NCBI GenBank assembly: GCA_037447655.1 | Contig: JBBHKE010002983.1 | Location: forward strand, 126,001 to 190,000 | Direction of reading: 5' to 3' | From: Zygnema cylindricum | Lineage: Eukaryota > Streptophyta > Zygnematophyceae > Zygnematales > Zygnemataceae | Length of the DNA stretch: 64,000 bases | Shown: in pieces, positions 51,843 through 61,764 of the stretch | Layout of the letters: every line of letters starts with the position of its first letter | Numbering within the stretch: the first letter of the stretch is position 1 | The notes under the pieces: generated by a model | What the model saw: only the letters and a program-made list of their open reading frames with translations | Told to the model about the DNA's origin: nothing | The model's database searches: none | Translations under genes and position numbers: made by a program

Positions 51843-52840
51843 TGCGATTCTGTGTCCTCCATTTGGACAAAGAATTAGGAAGCCTCTAGGTAGTTTTTGA
51901 CTAACCCACTTTCAACAAGAGCAACTGCTACCCTAGCAGATAAATAGATAACTTGACTGCACCCCTGTGCAGTCTGGACTCCCCTAAGTCCACAGCAAAA
52001 ACAATCACTGAAAACACCTTACCAGGCGATTAATTATCAAGCGGCAAAGATGCCAATATTTATAGAAGCATGTTGGGAGAGAGGCGGCTACCTCCTCAAT
52101 CCACTAAGTCCCAAACCCTCTCACAACCCCTATCTACTAAAGCACGGGATTAATCAGAAGACTGTATAGTACAGAAAGAGTACCATGGCCGATGTACTTT
52201 CTGTACGGCCTATGTACGACAAGGCCATGGAGTGGACGCCTGTCTCCTCCGGACTTGTCCTCACGCTCCCCGGGATTCCGGCTTCCCAATGACATATTGC
52301 CACGTGTCGCCAGGTTATGTTACATCCGTAAACCGCCAAAGCGACCATTCCAAGATCTCGGCGATGATGTGAGCCGTCGGATCTAAGTCGGCTTTAATTC
52401 CCAGCCGTTCAAAACAAATGTCCGGTACATTTGTTTCATGCGCAATCAATTTCCCAATTAGTTTCTATGTATCCTATTTGTAATTCCGTTAATCGGATTA
52501 GTCGTCTATCTATATTTTAAATAGCTATCGAACCCTATGTATCCTAAATGACTACTACGACAGACTGGTAAGGGTTGACGGCTATGCCTTGCCTTACCGG
52601 TCGGTGGTTCGAGTCCTGCTGGACTAAACCTTTTTGGTTGAGAGTGACTTAGGTCACTCCTAAGCCCTGCCTATGGAGCTAAGGCAGCCATGGCTCCACC
52701 GCTCTCTCTCTCTTTCAGTGACAACAACAAGTATAGGGGTGAGAGAGAGAAGGTGGAGGTAAGCTCCCTCTACTTTTCTTTTCCTTCTTATTTTAATTAA
52801 GACCTAGAAAATACCTCCCCTAAATCTAGTGATTTCAACA
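51843..52840 (-). repeat. 3' LTR of copia 2
   Basis: 998 bp. Minus-strand start TGTTGAAATCACTAG, TATA box (CTATAAATATT on minus) at about 52055-52066. It includes a tRNA-like hairpin and an exact B-box-like motif at 52563-52616, listed separately. Confidence 0.88.
52563..52616 (+). promoter_or_regulatory. Hairpin plus pol III B-box-like motif in copia 2 LTR
   Basis: On +, GACTGGTAAGG pairs with CCTTACCGGTC (10 of 11), followed by GGTTCGAGTCC at 52606-52616, an exact match to the tRNA T-arm/B-box consensus GGTTCGANTCC. The other LTR retains it at 57954-57964. It runs antisense to the element. Function is inference; it could be a tRNA-derived fragment captured in the LTR. Confidence 0.45.
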
Positions 52841-52853
52841 CTCCCCTTATTTT

Positions 52854-54701
52854 CTAGTCTAATTTTAATTTCTCTTTTAATCCACATTTTTCTCTACAAT
52901 ACTTTAGCTTGGGAGATGGCACAGGCTTTGTCATCATATCAGCCACCATTTCCCCATCACTCCTATACACCAAATTCACAATTTTATTTTCCACTTTTTC
53001 CCTCACAAAGCTCAATCTTATATCCATATGCTTAGCTTTGAAATGGTGTTTTGGATTAGCTGCGATTAGAATTGCAGCCTGATTGTCACAAAACACTTCA
53101 TGTACTCCTTTCTTCATGTACCCCAATTCTTGCAACAAGGACTTCACCCACATCAGCTCTTTCACAGCAGAACAAGAGGCCATGTACTCAGCCTCCATAG
53201 TGGACTGAGCAACAACCTTTTGTTGCTTGCTGGTCCAACAACAAGCACCTTCCCCCACATACCATACATACCCAGAAGTGCATCTTCTCATAGGTGCATC
53301 AGCATAACTGGCATAACTCCAAGTAGTGATGTCAGTGTGCTCCCCTCCCAAATGCAACCATAGATCCCTAGTTCCCACCAGGTATCTCATTACTCTCTTG
53401 GCTGCCTCCCAGTCTCTCTTTCTAGGATCATTAAGACTCCTACTGAGGACTCCAACTGCTGCAGCTATGTCAAGCCTAGTACAACTCATAAAGTAAATCA
53501 AACTTCCTACAACCTGTCTGTAAGGAATAGACCTCATAAACTGCCTCTTTTCTGGACTCATCTGATCATCTAACATTATCACTCCTCCTTCTACACTTCC
53601 ATCACTTACTTTCTTCAAGTCCATGGGAGTGGTACAACTGTTTGCATTCTCCATCTGGAATTTCTCCAGCATATTTCCTATAGCCTCTTTCTATGTAAGT
53701 CTGATGATCCTCTTCTCCCTTTTTCTTTCCATTTGAATTCCCACAATATATTTAGCCTCTCATAAATCCTTCATGTCAAATCTACTTCCTAGATATTTCT
53801 TTAACCTATTTATCTTCTCCATAGACTTACTCAATACCAGCAAATCATCCACATAAATTGCAATAAAAATCACACCATTCTCATCCTCAAACATATAAAT
53901 ATAATGGTCAGAACTGATCCGAATATACCCCAGACTGGTAAGAAACTCATCTAGTTTCTTATTCCATTGTATGGGGGCTTGCTTTAGTCCATATAAGGAC
54001 TTTATAAGTCTACAGACTTTGCTTTGCTCTCCTTCTTCTACAAAACCTTCTGGTTGCCGCATGAAGATTTTTTCCTCTAGTTCACCGTTGAGGAAGGCGG
54101 TTTTGATATCCATCTGGTGAATTTCCATGTCTTCCGCTGCTGCTAGACCAAGGAGAATCCTTACAGATGAGAATCGAACTACTGGAGCAAAGGTCTCCTC
54201 ATAATCTATCCCCTCTTTTTGAGTGAACCCTTTTGCCACCAGCCGAGCCTTAAATCTCTCAATGGTGTTATCTGGATCCTGTTTTAGTTTAAATACCCAT
54301 TTACACCCAATGGGTTTTCTATCTTGTGGACAGTCCACCAGCTCCCAAGTATTTGCCTCCATGATTCAAGCCATCTCATCATTTATGGCTCTGACCCACC
54401 TTTCTTTCTCCGGACTGTCCATTGCCTCCGAGTATGATTGAGGCTCATCTGGATTAGAAAGCTTTATTACCTTGCAAGCAATCTTTTTTCCTTGAAGCCT
54501 TTTGCTGCTCCTCTGTCTTCCCTCAAAGTTCGAAGCTAGAATGGAGGGAAGTCTTGGATTCCTCCGAACCGTCTCATCATCTCCCCTATCCATGGGAACC
54601 GGTTCTGACTCCTCTTCCTCTCTCTCCTCAAAGGGTGTACGAATATGAGGAGATTCTGGTATATCCCGCCCATCTTTTATCTCCCCTGGATCTGCAATCA
54701 T
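52854..54701 (-). pseudogene. Copia 2 reverse transcriptase and RNase H
   Basis: Minus strand, in order: spacer (KRLQGKKIACKVIKLSNPDE, EAMDSPEKERWVRAINDEMA), TGA near 54363, then RT with WELVDCPQDRKPIGCKWVFK, IHQMDIKTAFLNGELEEKIF, SLYGLKQAPIQWNKKL and the catalytic AIYVDDLLVLS. A TGA near 53760 and a TAG near 53692 (copia 1 has Gln there) precede NMLEKFQMENANSCTTPMDL and GSLIYFMSCTRLDIAAAVGV. RNase H follows: QSTMEAEYMASCSAVKELMW, CDNQAAILIAANPKHHFKAK, ending EKLKLD. All stops are single-codon lesions in otherwise collinear sequence. Unlike copia 1, the RT core is present. Confidence 0.88.
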
Positions 54702-54764
54702 GTTTTCACTAGTGACCTTTTTGGGAAGATCTAAGTCCTCTTCACTCTCGGACTCAAAGTTGAT

Positions 54765-56297
54765 TCAGATTTTCTTAGTGTATTTGAAGGGATCAAAAGA
54801 CTTCCATTCATCCATGACAACTAGATGCTTTAATAGAATGATATCTTGTTTAGCTAAGTCATAGACTCTGTATCCCTTGACATCCTCATCATATCCCACA
54901 AAATATCTCGGTTTCCCTTTAGCATCTAGTTTCCAGTTTTTCTTATCTTTGTCAAGATTGTAAACTTGACTACCGAATACTTTCAAGTGAGAAACATTCG
55001 GTTTCTTTCCAACCCATCTCTCATAAGGGGTCATTCCTTTAACAGCTGTGGTGAGGACTCTATTATTAATGTAGTTAGCACAGTTCATGGCCTCTGCCCA
55101 AAATCTTCTTCCTATTTTCTTATCTGCCAACATGCAGCACACACTATCTCCCAAAGTCCGGTTTAACCTCTCAGCTACCCCATTTTGTTCTGGATTATTC
55201 GGTACAGTTTTCTGATGCTGAACTCCCTCATCTCTCAAATAATCCTCAAACTGGTTAGAGGTGTACTCTCCCCCATTATCACTCCTTATTCTCTTAATGG
55301 GGGTTCCGTGCAACTTCTCACTCCAGGCTTTGTATTCTTTAAAGTATTTTGGTGTTTCAGACTTTGTTTTCAGGAAGTAGACTCTGGAATATCTGGACCA
55401 ATCATTGGTAATTGTCAACATATACCTCTTTCCCCCAGCCGAAGGCACCTTTGCTGGTCCACAGATATCTGTGTGGACCAGATCTAGTACTTTCTCACCT
55501 CTATATGTGGCAATTTTGGGAAATGGAAGTCTGTGAGCCTTACTTTCGGCATAGCCACTACAGTCACCCATCATCTCATTATCCCCAAAATGAATGCCCT
55601 CTACTACACCCAGCTTCTTCATTTCCCTCAGTCTTTCAAAATGCACATGTCCCAAATGCTTATGCCAGATCATCAAGCTCGGAACACCACCATAGTAAGC
55701 ACTCTTCTTTTCATTGCTCATGTTAAGCCTAAATATTCCTTGGCTACCCTTATCAGCTCTGAAGAAGACTTCATCGCCATACTTAGCTGTAAAGACTCCC
55801 TTTCTAGTGAAGGTATCAAAATCCTTGTCATCTAATACAGAAGTAGACACAAGATTCTTACTCAACTGAGGAATGTAGAGCACATCTGAGAAGGTGAAAA
55901 TAGAGGTCTTACCCTCTGCTAAGACTTTCAGATCTACCAATCCCACTAGATCTGTGGTAACTACTCTCCCATCCCCATATTTTATTTCCTTAATAGGGAT
56001 CTTTCTTAGCTTAGTGAAGAGGTACCTGTCCCGACACATATGCATGGATGCACCTGAGTCGATGATCCATCCCTCCTCTGGTGCTTCCTTAATGGCTCCA
56101 AGGGCACACTTTTGTTTTCGAGGGATTTTCTTCTCCTTTAGATTTTTGTCAAGAAGAAGCTCCCTATCCTCTTCCTCGGAGGACTCGTCCTCCTCGGTCT
56201 CTCCTTTCACTCGTGTGACCACAAGTGCTTTCTTCTTCCCTCCGGAAGAACCACCTCCACGATTTACTTGGAGCTCAACTCCGATAGCTTGATGCAA
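54765..56297 (-). CDS. Copia 2 protease and integrase segment (open frame)
   Basis: 510 open codons; the first codon is internal to the polyprotein. Protease WIIDSGASMHMC (~res. 75-90). GAG-pre-integrase HKHLGHVHFERLREMKKLGV with DCSGYAESKAHRLPFP, again Tyr in place of the second finger Cys. The integrase core has HTDICGPAKVPSAGGKRYML (Asp), IRSDNGGEYTSNQFEDYL (Asp) and PEQNGVAERLNRTLGD (Glu), then a C-terminal region through YRVYDLAKQDIILLKHL. A TGA at about 54762 (Arg in copia 1) closes the frame. Confidence 0.88.
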   Translation of the reverse strand: MHQAIGVELQVNRGGGSSGGKKKALVVTRVKGETEEDESSEEEDRELLLDKNLKEKKIPRKQKCALGAIKEAPEEGWIIDSGASMHMCRDRYLFTKLRKIPIKEIKYGDGRVVTTDLVGLVDLKVLAEGKTSIFTFSDVLYIPQLSKNLVSTSVLDDKDFDTFTRKGVFTAKYGDEVFFRADKGSQGIFRLNMSNEKKSAYYGGVPSLMIWHKHLGHVHFERLREMKKLGVVEGIHFGDNEMMGDCSGYAESKAHRLPFPKIATYRGEKVLDLVHTDICGPAKVPSAGGKRYMLTITNDWSRYSRVYFLKTKSETPKYFKEYKAWSEKLHGTPIKRIRSDNGGEYTSNQFEDYLRDEGVQHQKTVPNNPEQNGVAERLNRTLGDSVCCMLADKKIGRRFWAEAMNCANYINNRVLTTAVKGMTPYERWVGKKPNVSHLKVFGSQVYNLDKDKKNWKLDAKGKPRYFVGYDEDVKGYRVYDLAKQDIILLKHLVVMDEWKSFDPFKYTKKI

Positions 56298-57194
56298 TCA
56301 GCTATGAAGTGCCCCGACTTTTTGCTGAAATGACAAAGGCCCTTTGGAGTCCTCGGTTCTCCAGATTGATCTTTTTCCCCTTTGAAGCTGTGGTACGGCT
56401 TCTTCGGATCTTTCCTCCGCCGATCAGTTCCGGCAGCTAGAGCTTGCACGCTTTTTCCTCCTCTTCGGATCTCAATAGTGTTTTTCTGTACAAGTATCAT
56501 TCGAACCACGGTGCTCCACTTCCAAGCACTATCATCCATTTGTTGCACTCGGTACACTTTATTTTCATACTCCTCCAGCAACGTCATGATGAGAGTGTTA
56601 ACTTTCATCTTCATATTACCTGTCCATTCGGCACTCTCCATCTCCATGTATAGACAAGAGATATCGGTGCAATAATCCAACATCTTTCCTCCTTTCAAAG
56701 TGTAACTGATCAGCCTTTGCTCAGCCAGCTTAAGCTCCTGAATGGTGCTAGCTCTATAGATCTCCACTAAGGTCATCCACAACTCCACAGCCTTGAAGAT
56801 TTGAAGGTGAGAAGTTGCCAACGCTTAGGTGAGGTGCCTCAAAATGAAGTGCCTTGCATTCATGTTGGTGTACTCCCACATCTGAATGTCGTTTTCCTCG
56901 GTCTTCACGGCCACCGCTCCAGGTTTCATGGCAATAAGAGTGAGAGGTTACTCCTTTCCTTTCCCTTTTTCGAACACACTGCTGCCCCCATCATGTGTCT
57001 CGTTCGTTGGAGCAGATTTTGTTGCATAAAAACCTCACTCCTCCAAACCTTGGTGGAGTTCCTTGAGATGGACATTTCACTTGTCCACTAACAATACCCC
57101 AGTATCGTTTCTCAAATAATGCCCCTGTCATCATAGCTTCCCAGTAAATGAATCCAGATCCGTTGAATATGGGTACCCAAGAGGGTGGGCCCAT
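56264..57194 (-). pseudogene. Copia 2 gag, frameshifted
   Basis: The ATG at 57194 lies inside the primer site: MGPPSWVPIFNGSGFIYWEA, MMTGALFEKRYWGIVSGQVK. The frame breaks around 57000 and 56825, then resumes with LQIFKAVELWMTLVEIYRAS, EYENKVYRVQQMDDSAWKWS and the zinc knuckle LCHFSKKSGHFIADC (Ser in place of the second Cys). It ends out of frame with the protease segment, whereas copia 1 reads through here in one frame. Confidence 0.8.
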
Positions 57195-57198
57195 AACC
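57184..57198 (-). other. Primer-binding site for cleaved initiator tRNA-Met (copia 2)
   Basis: Minus strand GGTTATGGGCCCACC immediately after the 5' LTR, the same 15 bases as copia 1. Complementary to the tRNA-iMet anticodon arm and containing the gag ATG. Confidence 0.85.
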
Positions 57199-58188
57199 TG
57201 CAATTTTGTGTCCTCCATTTAGACCAAGAATTAGGAAGCCTCTAGACTAACCCACTTTCAACGAGAGCAACTGCTACCCTAACAGATAAATAGATTACCT
57301 GACAGCACCCTTGTGAAGTCTGGACTCCCCTGAGTCCACAGAAAAAAAAAAATCATTGAAAACGCCTTACCAGGCGATTAATTATTAAGCGGCAAAGATG
57401 CCAATATTTATACAAGCTTGTTGGGAGAGAGGCGGCTACCTCCTCAATCCACTAAGTCCCAAAACCTCTCACAACCCCTATCTACTGAAGTACGGGACCA
57501 ATCAGAAGACTGTATAGTACAGAAAAAGTACCATGGCCGATGTACTTTCTGTACGGGCTGTGTACAACAAGGCGATGGAGTGGACGCCTGTCTTCTCCGG
57601 ACTTGTCCTCACGCTCCCCGGGATTGCGGCTTCCCAATGACATATTGCCACGTGTCGCCAGGTTATGTTACATCCGTAAACCGCCAAAGCGGCCATTCCA
57701 GTATCTCGACGATGATGTGAGCCGTCGGATCTAAGTCGGCTTTTATTCCCAGCCGTTCAAAATAAATGTCCGGTACATTTGTTTCATGCGCACTTAATTT
57801 CCCAACTAGTTTCTATGTATCCTATTTGTAATTTCGTTAATCGGATTAGTCGTCTATCTATTGTTTAAATAGCTATCGAACCCTATGTATCCTAACGGAC
57901 TACTACGACAGACTGGTAAGGGTTGACGGCTATGCCTCGCCCTACCGGTCGGAGGTTCGAGTCCTGTCGGACTCAACCTTTTTGGTTGACAGTGACTTAC
58001 GTCACTCTTAAGCCCTGCCTATGGAGCTAAGGTAGTCATGGCTCCACCGCCCTCTCTCTCCTTCAGTGACTACAACAAGTATGGGGGTCAGAGAGAAATG
58101 GTGGAGGCAAGCTGCCTCTGCTTTTCTTTTCCTTCTTATTTTTATTAGGACCTAGAAAATACCTCCGCTAAATCTAGTGATTTCAACA
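57199..58188 (-). repeat. 5' LTR of copia 2
   Basis: 990 bp, partner of 51843-52840 with small indels between them. Minus-strand TATA box near 57402-57413; retains the GGTTCGAGTCC motif at 57954-57964. It ends 15 bp before the run of Ns. Confidence 0.88.
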
Positions 58189-58203
58189 ATTCCCAGAACT
58201 ATC

Positions 58204-58213
58204 NNNNNNNNNN
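58204..58213. other. Assembly gap (10 N)
   Basis: Ten consecutive Ns. The sequence changes abruptly from copia LTR flank to pyrimidine-rich low-complexity DNA, so the two sides may not be truly adjacent. Confidence 1.
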
Positions 58214-58960
58214 CCTCTTTCCTTGTCCCTTTTCCCCTTTTCCTCTCCCTTTACCTTTTCCCAATTCCTTTTTCCCAAACCCTTAATCCCAATCCCAAAC
58301 CGCATATCAAGACGGATACCAATCATTACCCTAAGACTATTTTTAACAAAACGACATTACAAACGAAAACGAACCACCTTTTAATCCAAGTCACGATTAT
58401 ACTTTTAACTACTGTTGAGAAAACACTGGAAAACTGGTCGGAAAAGAAAAACAAACTGGTAGGACAAGACAAACAAAGAGGATGGAAAAGACACTGGAAA
58501 CCTGGTAGGAAAATACTGTCTAGAATGTGAACACAAAACAAATTTTTCAAAGAAAACCTCATCCTAACCTTAATCATAAAAATAATTTAAACTTCAATTT
58601 TCATATTAGCACTGAACCTAATTTTCCACCAAGCAAAAGCAAACATTACAGCAAAACAATTTTTATCAGAATCCCATTACTAACCATAGGCAGAACTATA
58701 CGCCAAACCCTAACCCTAATTCCCAAACCCTTTTTCCTTAACCCTTTTCCATTTCCCTCTCCTTTTCCCCTTTTCCCTGTTCCTTTCTCCTTTTCCCTGT
58801 TCCTTTCTCCTTTTCCCTGTTCCTTTCTCCTTTTCCCTGTTCCTTTCTCCTTTTCCCTTCTACCATTTCCCTTTTCCCTTTCCTCTTTCCCCTTTCCCTC
58901 TTTCCTTAACCCTTATTTGCTGAAGCGAACAAACCCTAATCTGCAACCCTAAAAATTGAT
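58214..58960. repeat. Pyrimidine-rich, telomere-like low-complexity DNA with 20-bp tandem repeat
   Basis: Dominated by CCCTTTT/CCTTTTCC strings. 58771-58850 is four exact copies of TTTTCCCTGTTCCTTTCTCC. Around 58706-58735 and 58930-58955 are CCCTAA/ACCCTAA units resembling degenerate telomeric repeats. The Ser/Pro/Phe-rich open frames across it are artefacts. Confidence 0.85.
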
Positions 58961-59689
58961 GAATGAAATCTTAGCTGCCAACCATTGACCTCGTATAATT
59001 TTTTACGAACGGTGACAAACCAAATTGAAAATAAATGAGAGTCAATAGAAAAAAATGTCGAAATGGACTAAGATAGGAAAAAGAAAAAAGAAAAAAGAAA
59101 AAGTACCCCTGTAACATATTCAAGGGGTTTGTAGAGAGAATACCTGACTGACATTGTGCCAGGTGGCAAAGCTGGAGCTATTTCTTCCCTCCGTTCTTTG
59201 TTCTTTTATTTTCCTCTCTGCTGTCGTTTTTTGTCTTGGATTTCAGTGGATAAAGGGCAATTGAAGATCATAAAACTTTGGGTTTTGACCTTGAAATCTG
59301 ACTATCACACTCTTTTCAAGCCCTCTTTGTCGTCTTATTACTATATTTTTCTTAAACTCTCAAACACACGCTTTACCGCATAACTTTACCCTGATGAAGA
59401 TAAAATTGCTGAATGGACTGTTGGTGTGAAATTAACAAAAACGCAGCTTCCTTTACTGTACAATACTTCACTATCTGTACCGTAGTGCACCACAGCACTG
59501 TACTGTGCCGGACACTGTTTTGTAAGTTTTGTGCATAGAGCGTCAACATGGAGACAGAATTCGGACGATCGAACGGTCACCGTTATTCGTGGCATAATGA
59601 ACGGGCTTACCAAATGAGTTTTACACGTGTAGACGAACTCAAGGCGGCATTTCTTGGTTGTCCAATGACTGCCTGATCGTAGTAAGTTT

Positions 59690-59830
59690 GTGCCAATCAG
59701 AAGCTTTTTTGTTAACTCACTGGGGGTTTAGCGACTGCGGGGTTTTGGAAAAGAAGATGGTGTCTTCTCTCGCCCCTTCTCTTCTCGGCAGTCTATAAAT
59801 TGCCCTGTTACCGTTACTACACCAGAAAAC
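59690..59830 (+). promoter_or_regulatory. Putative promoter of a snoRNA host transcript
   Basis: A CCAAT box at 59693-59697 (GTGCCAATCAG) and a TATA box at 59794-59800 (TATAAAT) are followed ~30 bp later by a likely start region and pyrimidine-rich leader (CTGTTCCTTTTCTCTCCTCC near 59848). This is the arrangement expected of a pol II promoter. The only downstream products I can support are the two box C/D snoRNAs 1.5 kb on; no long ORF follows. The link is inference. Confidence 0.45.
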
Positions 59831-60889
59831 TCTCATTCGGAGACCGTTCTGTTCCTTTTCTCTCCTCCTACTCGTCTTCATGCAGCGGAAATGTCACGCT
59901 TGACTATGTCAGTTACTTGGTTTTATTATTTTGGGCAGTATTTTTCGAGCCGATGTGGCTCGATTGATACCGTCTTTTATTCACTGAGCGATGGATGACA
60001 TAAAATAACATGGTTTGTAACACTCCTGCTGATAATAATAACTTGTCGTAGCATGAATGCTGAACTTGATATCAAGGTAGTTGTTCTGGTATCTTGTGTC
60101 GTCGAATATCTCTCGACTGCTGTAAACCTCTCCCTGCTGCACTCAATTCTTGCATCCTGCAGTCTGTGTTTAACCTGTATTTTTCTGTTATGTTTATACC
60201 TGTCAAATTCTAACTCTTTTCGTTCTTTTTTTAATTTATTCTTTTAGCTAACTGGTCCTTTTCAATTTACTTTCTTGTGCAGGTGTTGCTGAATGTTCAA
60301 GAATGCCTCCCGGGGATGAACCATGAGTAAACGTTTGCTTCCAGCAATTTGATTCCACTACCATTAAATATGTAAGCAGTGACCTATCTATGCTGCTATT
60401 GTCTGATTGCTTGGGGATTGTTTTTCGACACGTATTGTGGTGTCGTTTCTTTTTTTGAGTTATTTATGTCGTTACATTCTCCTTAGGTGACACGTCAACA
60501 TTGTCGCTAGTCCTGGCAGTCCCGTGTGTACAACTATGCGCCTTCTCATTGCGCTTAAGTTGAAGGGGCACTGCAAAGATACATTGGGCGAGTGGGCAGT
60601 TAAGAGGACAGGTTAATGCCTGGATGATTTCCCTAACAATCATTCGCTCTATATCTTTCCTTAGTCTTAGACATGCTTGTTTATGCTGTAATTTTGTGTG
60701 ATGCCTAACAATGTGGCAATGCTTTTGTTGACAGGCAACAAGCACTATTCTTGACATCCTCGAAGGGCCACAATGCAAAAGGATATGACTCTGTCAGCGG
60801 TTCATGACAGTTATCATGCATGTGAGGCAACTTTCCGATTTATGTATAAACTTGTAGGCTGTGTGATCGAGCAGTTAATCTTTGTGTAT

Positions 60890-60978
60890 GCCTGCGTACA
60901 TTAGGCAGAAAGCGCCTTGGCGGCTGGGCTTGAAAACCCTGGCACTGGCTACTGAGCGTGGATGCGCAGGCTACAGTG
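60890..60978 (+). ncRNA. Possible H/ACA-type hairpin
   Basis: GCCTGCG (60890-60896) pairs with CGCAGGC (60965-60971), followed by T and ACA at 60973-60975 with three bases to the presumed 3' end. The interior can form a second stem with a GGG...CCC apex. I cannot identify an H box or 5' hairpin, so this may be chance. It lies in the same presumed host transcript as the box C/D snoRNAs. Confidence 0.25.
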
Positions 60979-61319
60979 AATGTCATTCCTACTCCGGGAT
61001 CAGACAATTTTCGTTTGTTTAGACCTCGAACGGAGTGTTGACATCTCTTTTAGTGGGGATCCTGCTCGTTTGTTATTTTTTAGCTTGTCAGTGTGGAACT
61101 TGTTCCTGGATTTTTTTTTTTTTTTGGCTTTGCACTGGGCTTCTTTAGCTGACGGCGATACTTCTTGCACACTTCAGGACTTACAGGCTGAGGCCTGTTA
61201 CTTTGAAGGGGTACGCGAGCTTCAATTTTTATAAGCCTGTGAGTTTGCGCCCCATGCCCATCGAATTGGGTTCATGTAATAGTGATGTTAGATTGTCTGC
61301 TTGTGCACTTTTATTTTGC

Positions 61320-61409
61320 CAGAGCTATGATGATTAAATTTCCAGTTAAAGCCAGTTCTGCTACTGATCTTAAGTGATTGAGAAACTGGACACATTTTGC
61401 TGAGCTCTG
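61320..61409 (+). ncRNA. Box C/D snoRNA, guide complementary to 25S rRNA (U38/snR61-like)
   Basis: 90 nt. Terminal stem CAGAGC/GCTCTG. Box C ATGATGA (61327-61333), D' CTGA (61364-61367), C' GTGATTGA (61374-61381), D CTGA (61400-61403). The guide before D' is GCCAGTTCTGCTA, complementary to AGCAGAACTGGC, a segment I recall in 25S/28S rRNA. By the D+5 rule it targets the A of GCAGAAC. Yeast snR61 and animal U38 are thought to methylate this place; the homology is from memory. All boxes, spacing and stem are correct, so this is a strong call. Probably intronic and released by processing. Confidence 0.88.
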
Positions 61410-61572
61410 TAACTCTACAATAATGTATCGTGCTTTCTGCTGATTACTTCCTGCCTTTTTTTTGCTTCATTTGTCATTTTTTGCAGTCGCTTCTTGTGCT
61501 TAAGCTCTTTATTCATATTCAAATGCTGCAAGTTTCTCGGCGGTTTTTTAGTTTTTTTCTCAGACTGGCAGA

Positions 61573-61663
61573 CTTGGCTGTGATGAGAAACTATCCGCGC
61601 TTCTGAGGCTTGCGCCAATGAAGTACGAAAAGATAATGGTTGAATTTCTTAATCTGAGCCAAG
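61573..61663 (+). ncRNA. Box C/D snoRNA with two adjacent 25S rRNA guides
   Basis: 91 nt. Terminal stem CTTGGC/GCCAAG. Box C GTGATGA (61580-61586), D' CTGA (61603-61606), C' ATGAAGT (~61618), D CTGA (61654-61657). The guide before D (ATGGTTGAATTTCTT) is complementary to AAGAAATTCAACCA. The guide before D' (TATCCGCGCTT) pairs with AAGCGCGGGTA with one G-U. As I recall, the two targets are consecutive in 25S rRNA, so one snoRNA would clamp a continuous ~27-nt stretch. It sits 164 nt downstream of the first snoRNA, the usual spacing of a clustered host gene. Confidence 0.88.
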
Positions 61664-61764
61664 GTCTTGTCCAGATCTTTCCTTTTTATTCATCGATTGT
61701 ATGGTAAGGGATGGCTGAGTTTGCCTAAAAGATGTTCTGACAAGCATCATCTTTGTTTTTCAGG

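Larger units (their letters stand above)
51843..58188 (-). mobile_element. Copia LTR retrotransposon 2
   Basis: 6346 bp, LTRs of 998 bp (left) and 990 bp (right), flanking pentamers ATTCA and ATTCC (4 of 5). Same architecture as copia 1 but with a complete set of gag, protease, integrase, RT and RNase H. A polypurine tract (AATAAGGGGAG) precedes the 3' LTR at 52840. Several in-frame stops (e.g. before IMEANTWE, in DMKDL/EAKY, LT/KEAIG, KI/INFE) and a gag-pol frameshift inactivate it. It is a sister family to copia 1: proteins align throughout while LTRs are only partly similar. The right end is 15 bp from the assembly gap. Confidence 0.92.

Noticed and set aside
51583-51900. 105-codon frame running into the copia 2 LTR
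   Set aside because: It continues into the LTR, lacks motifs, and an alternative frame is equally open; not supportable as a gene.
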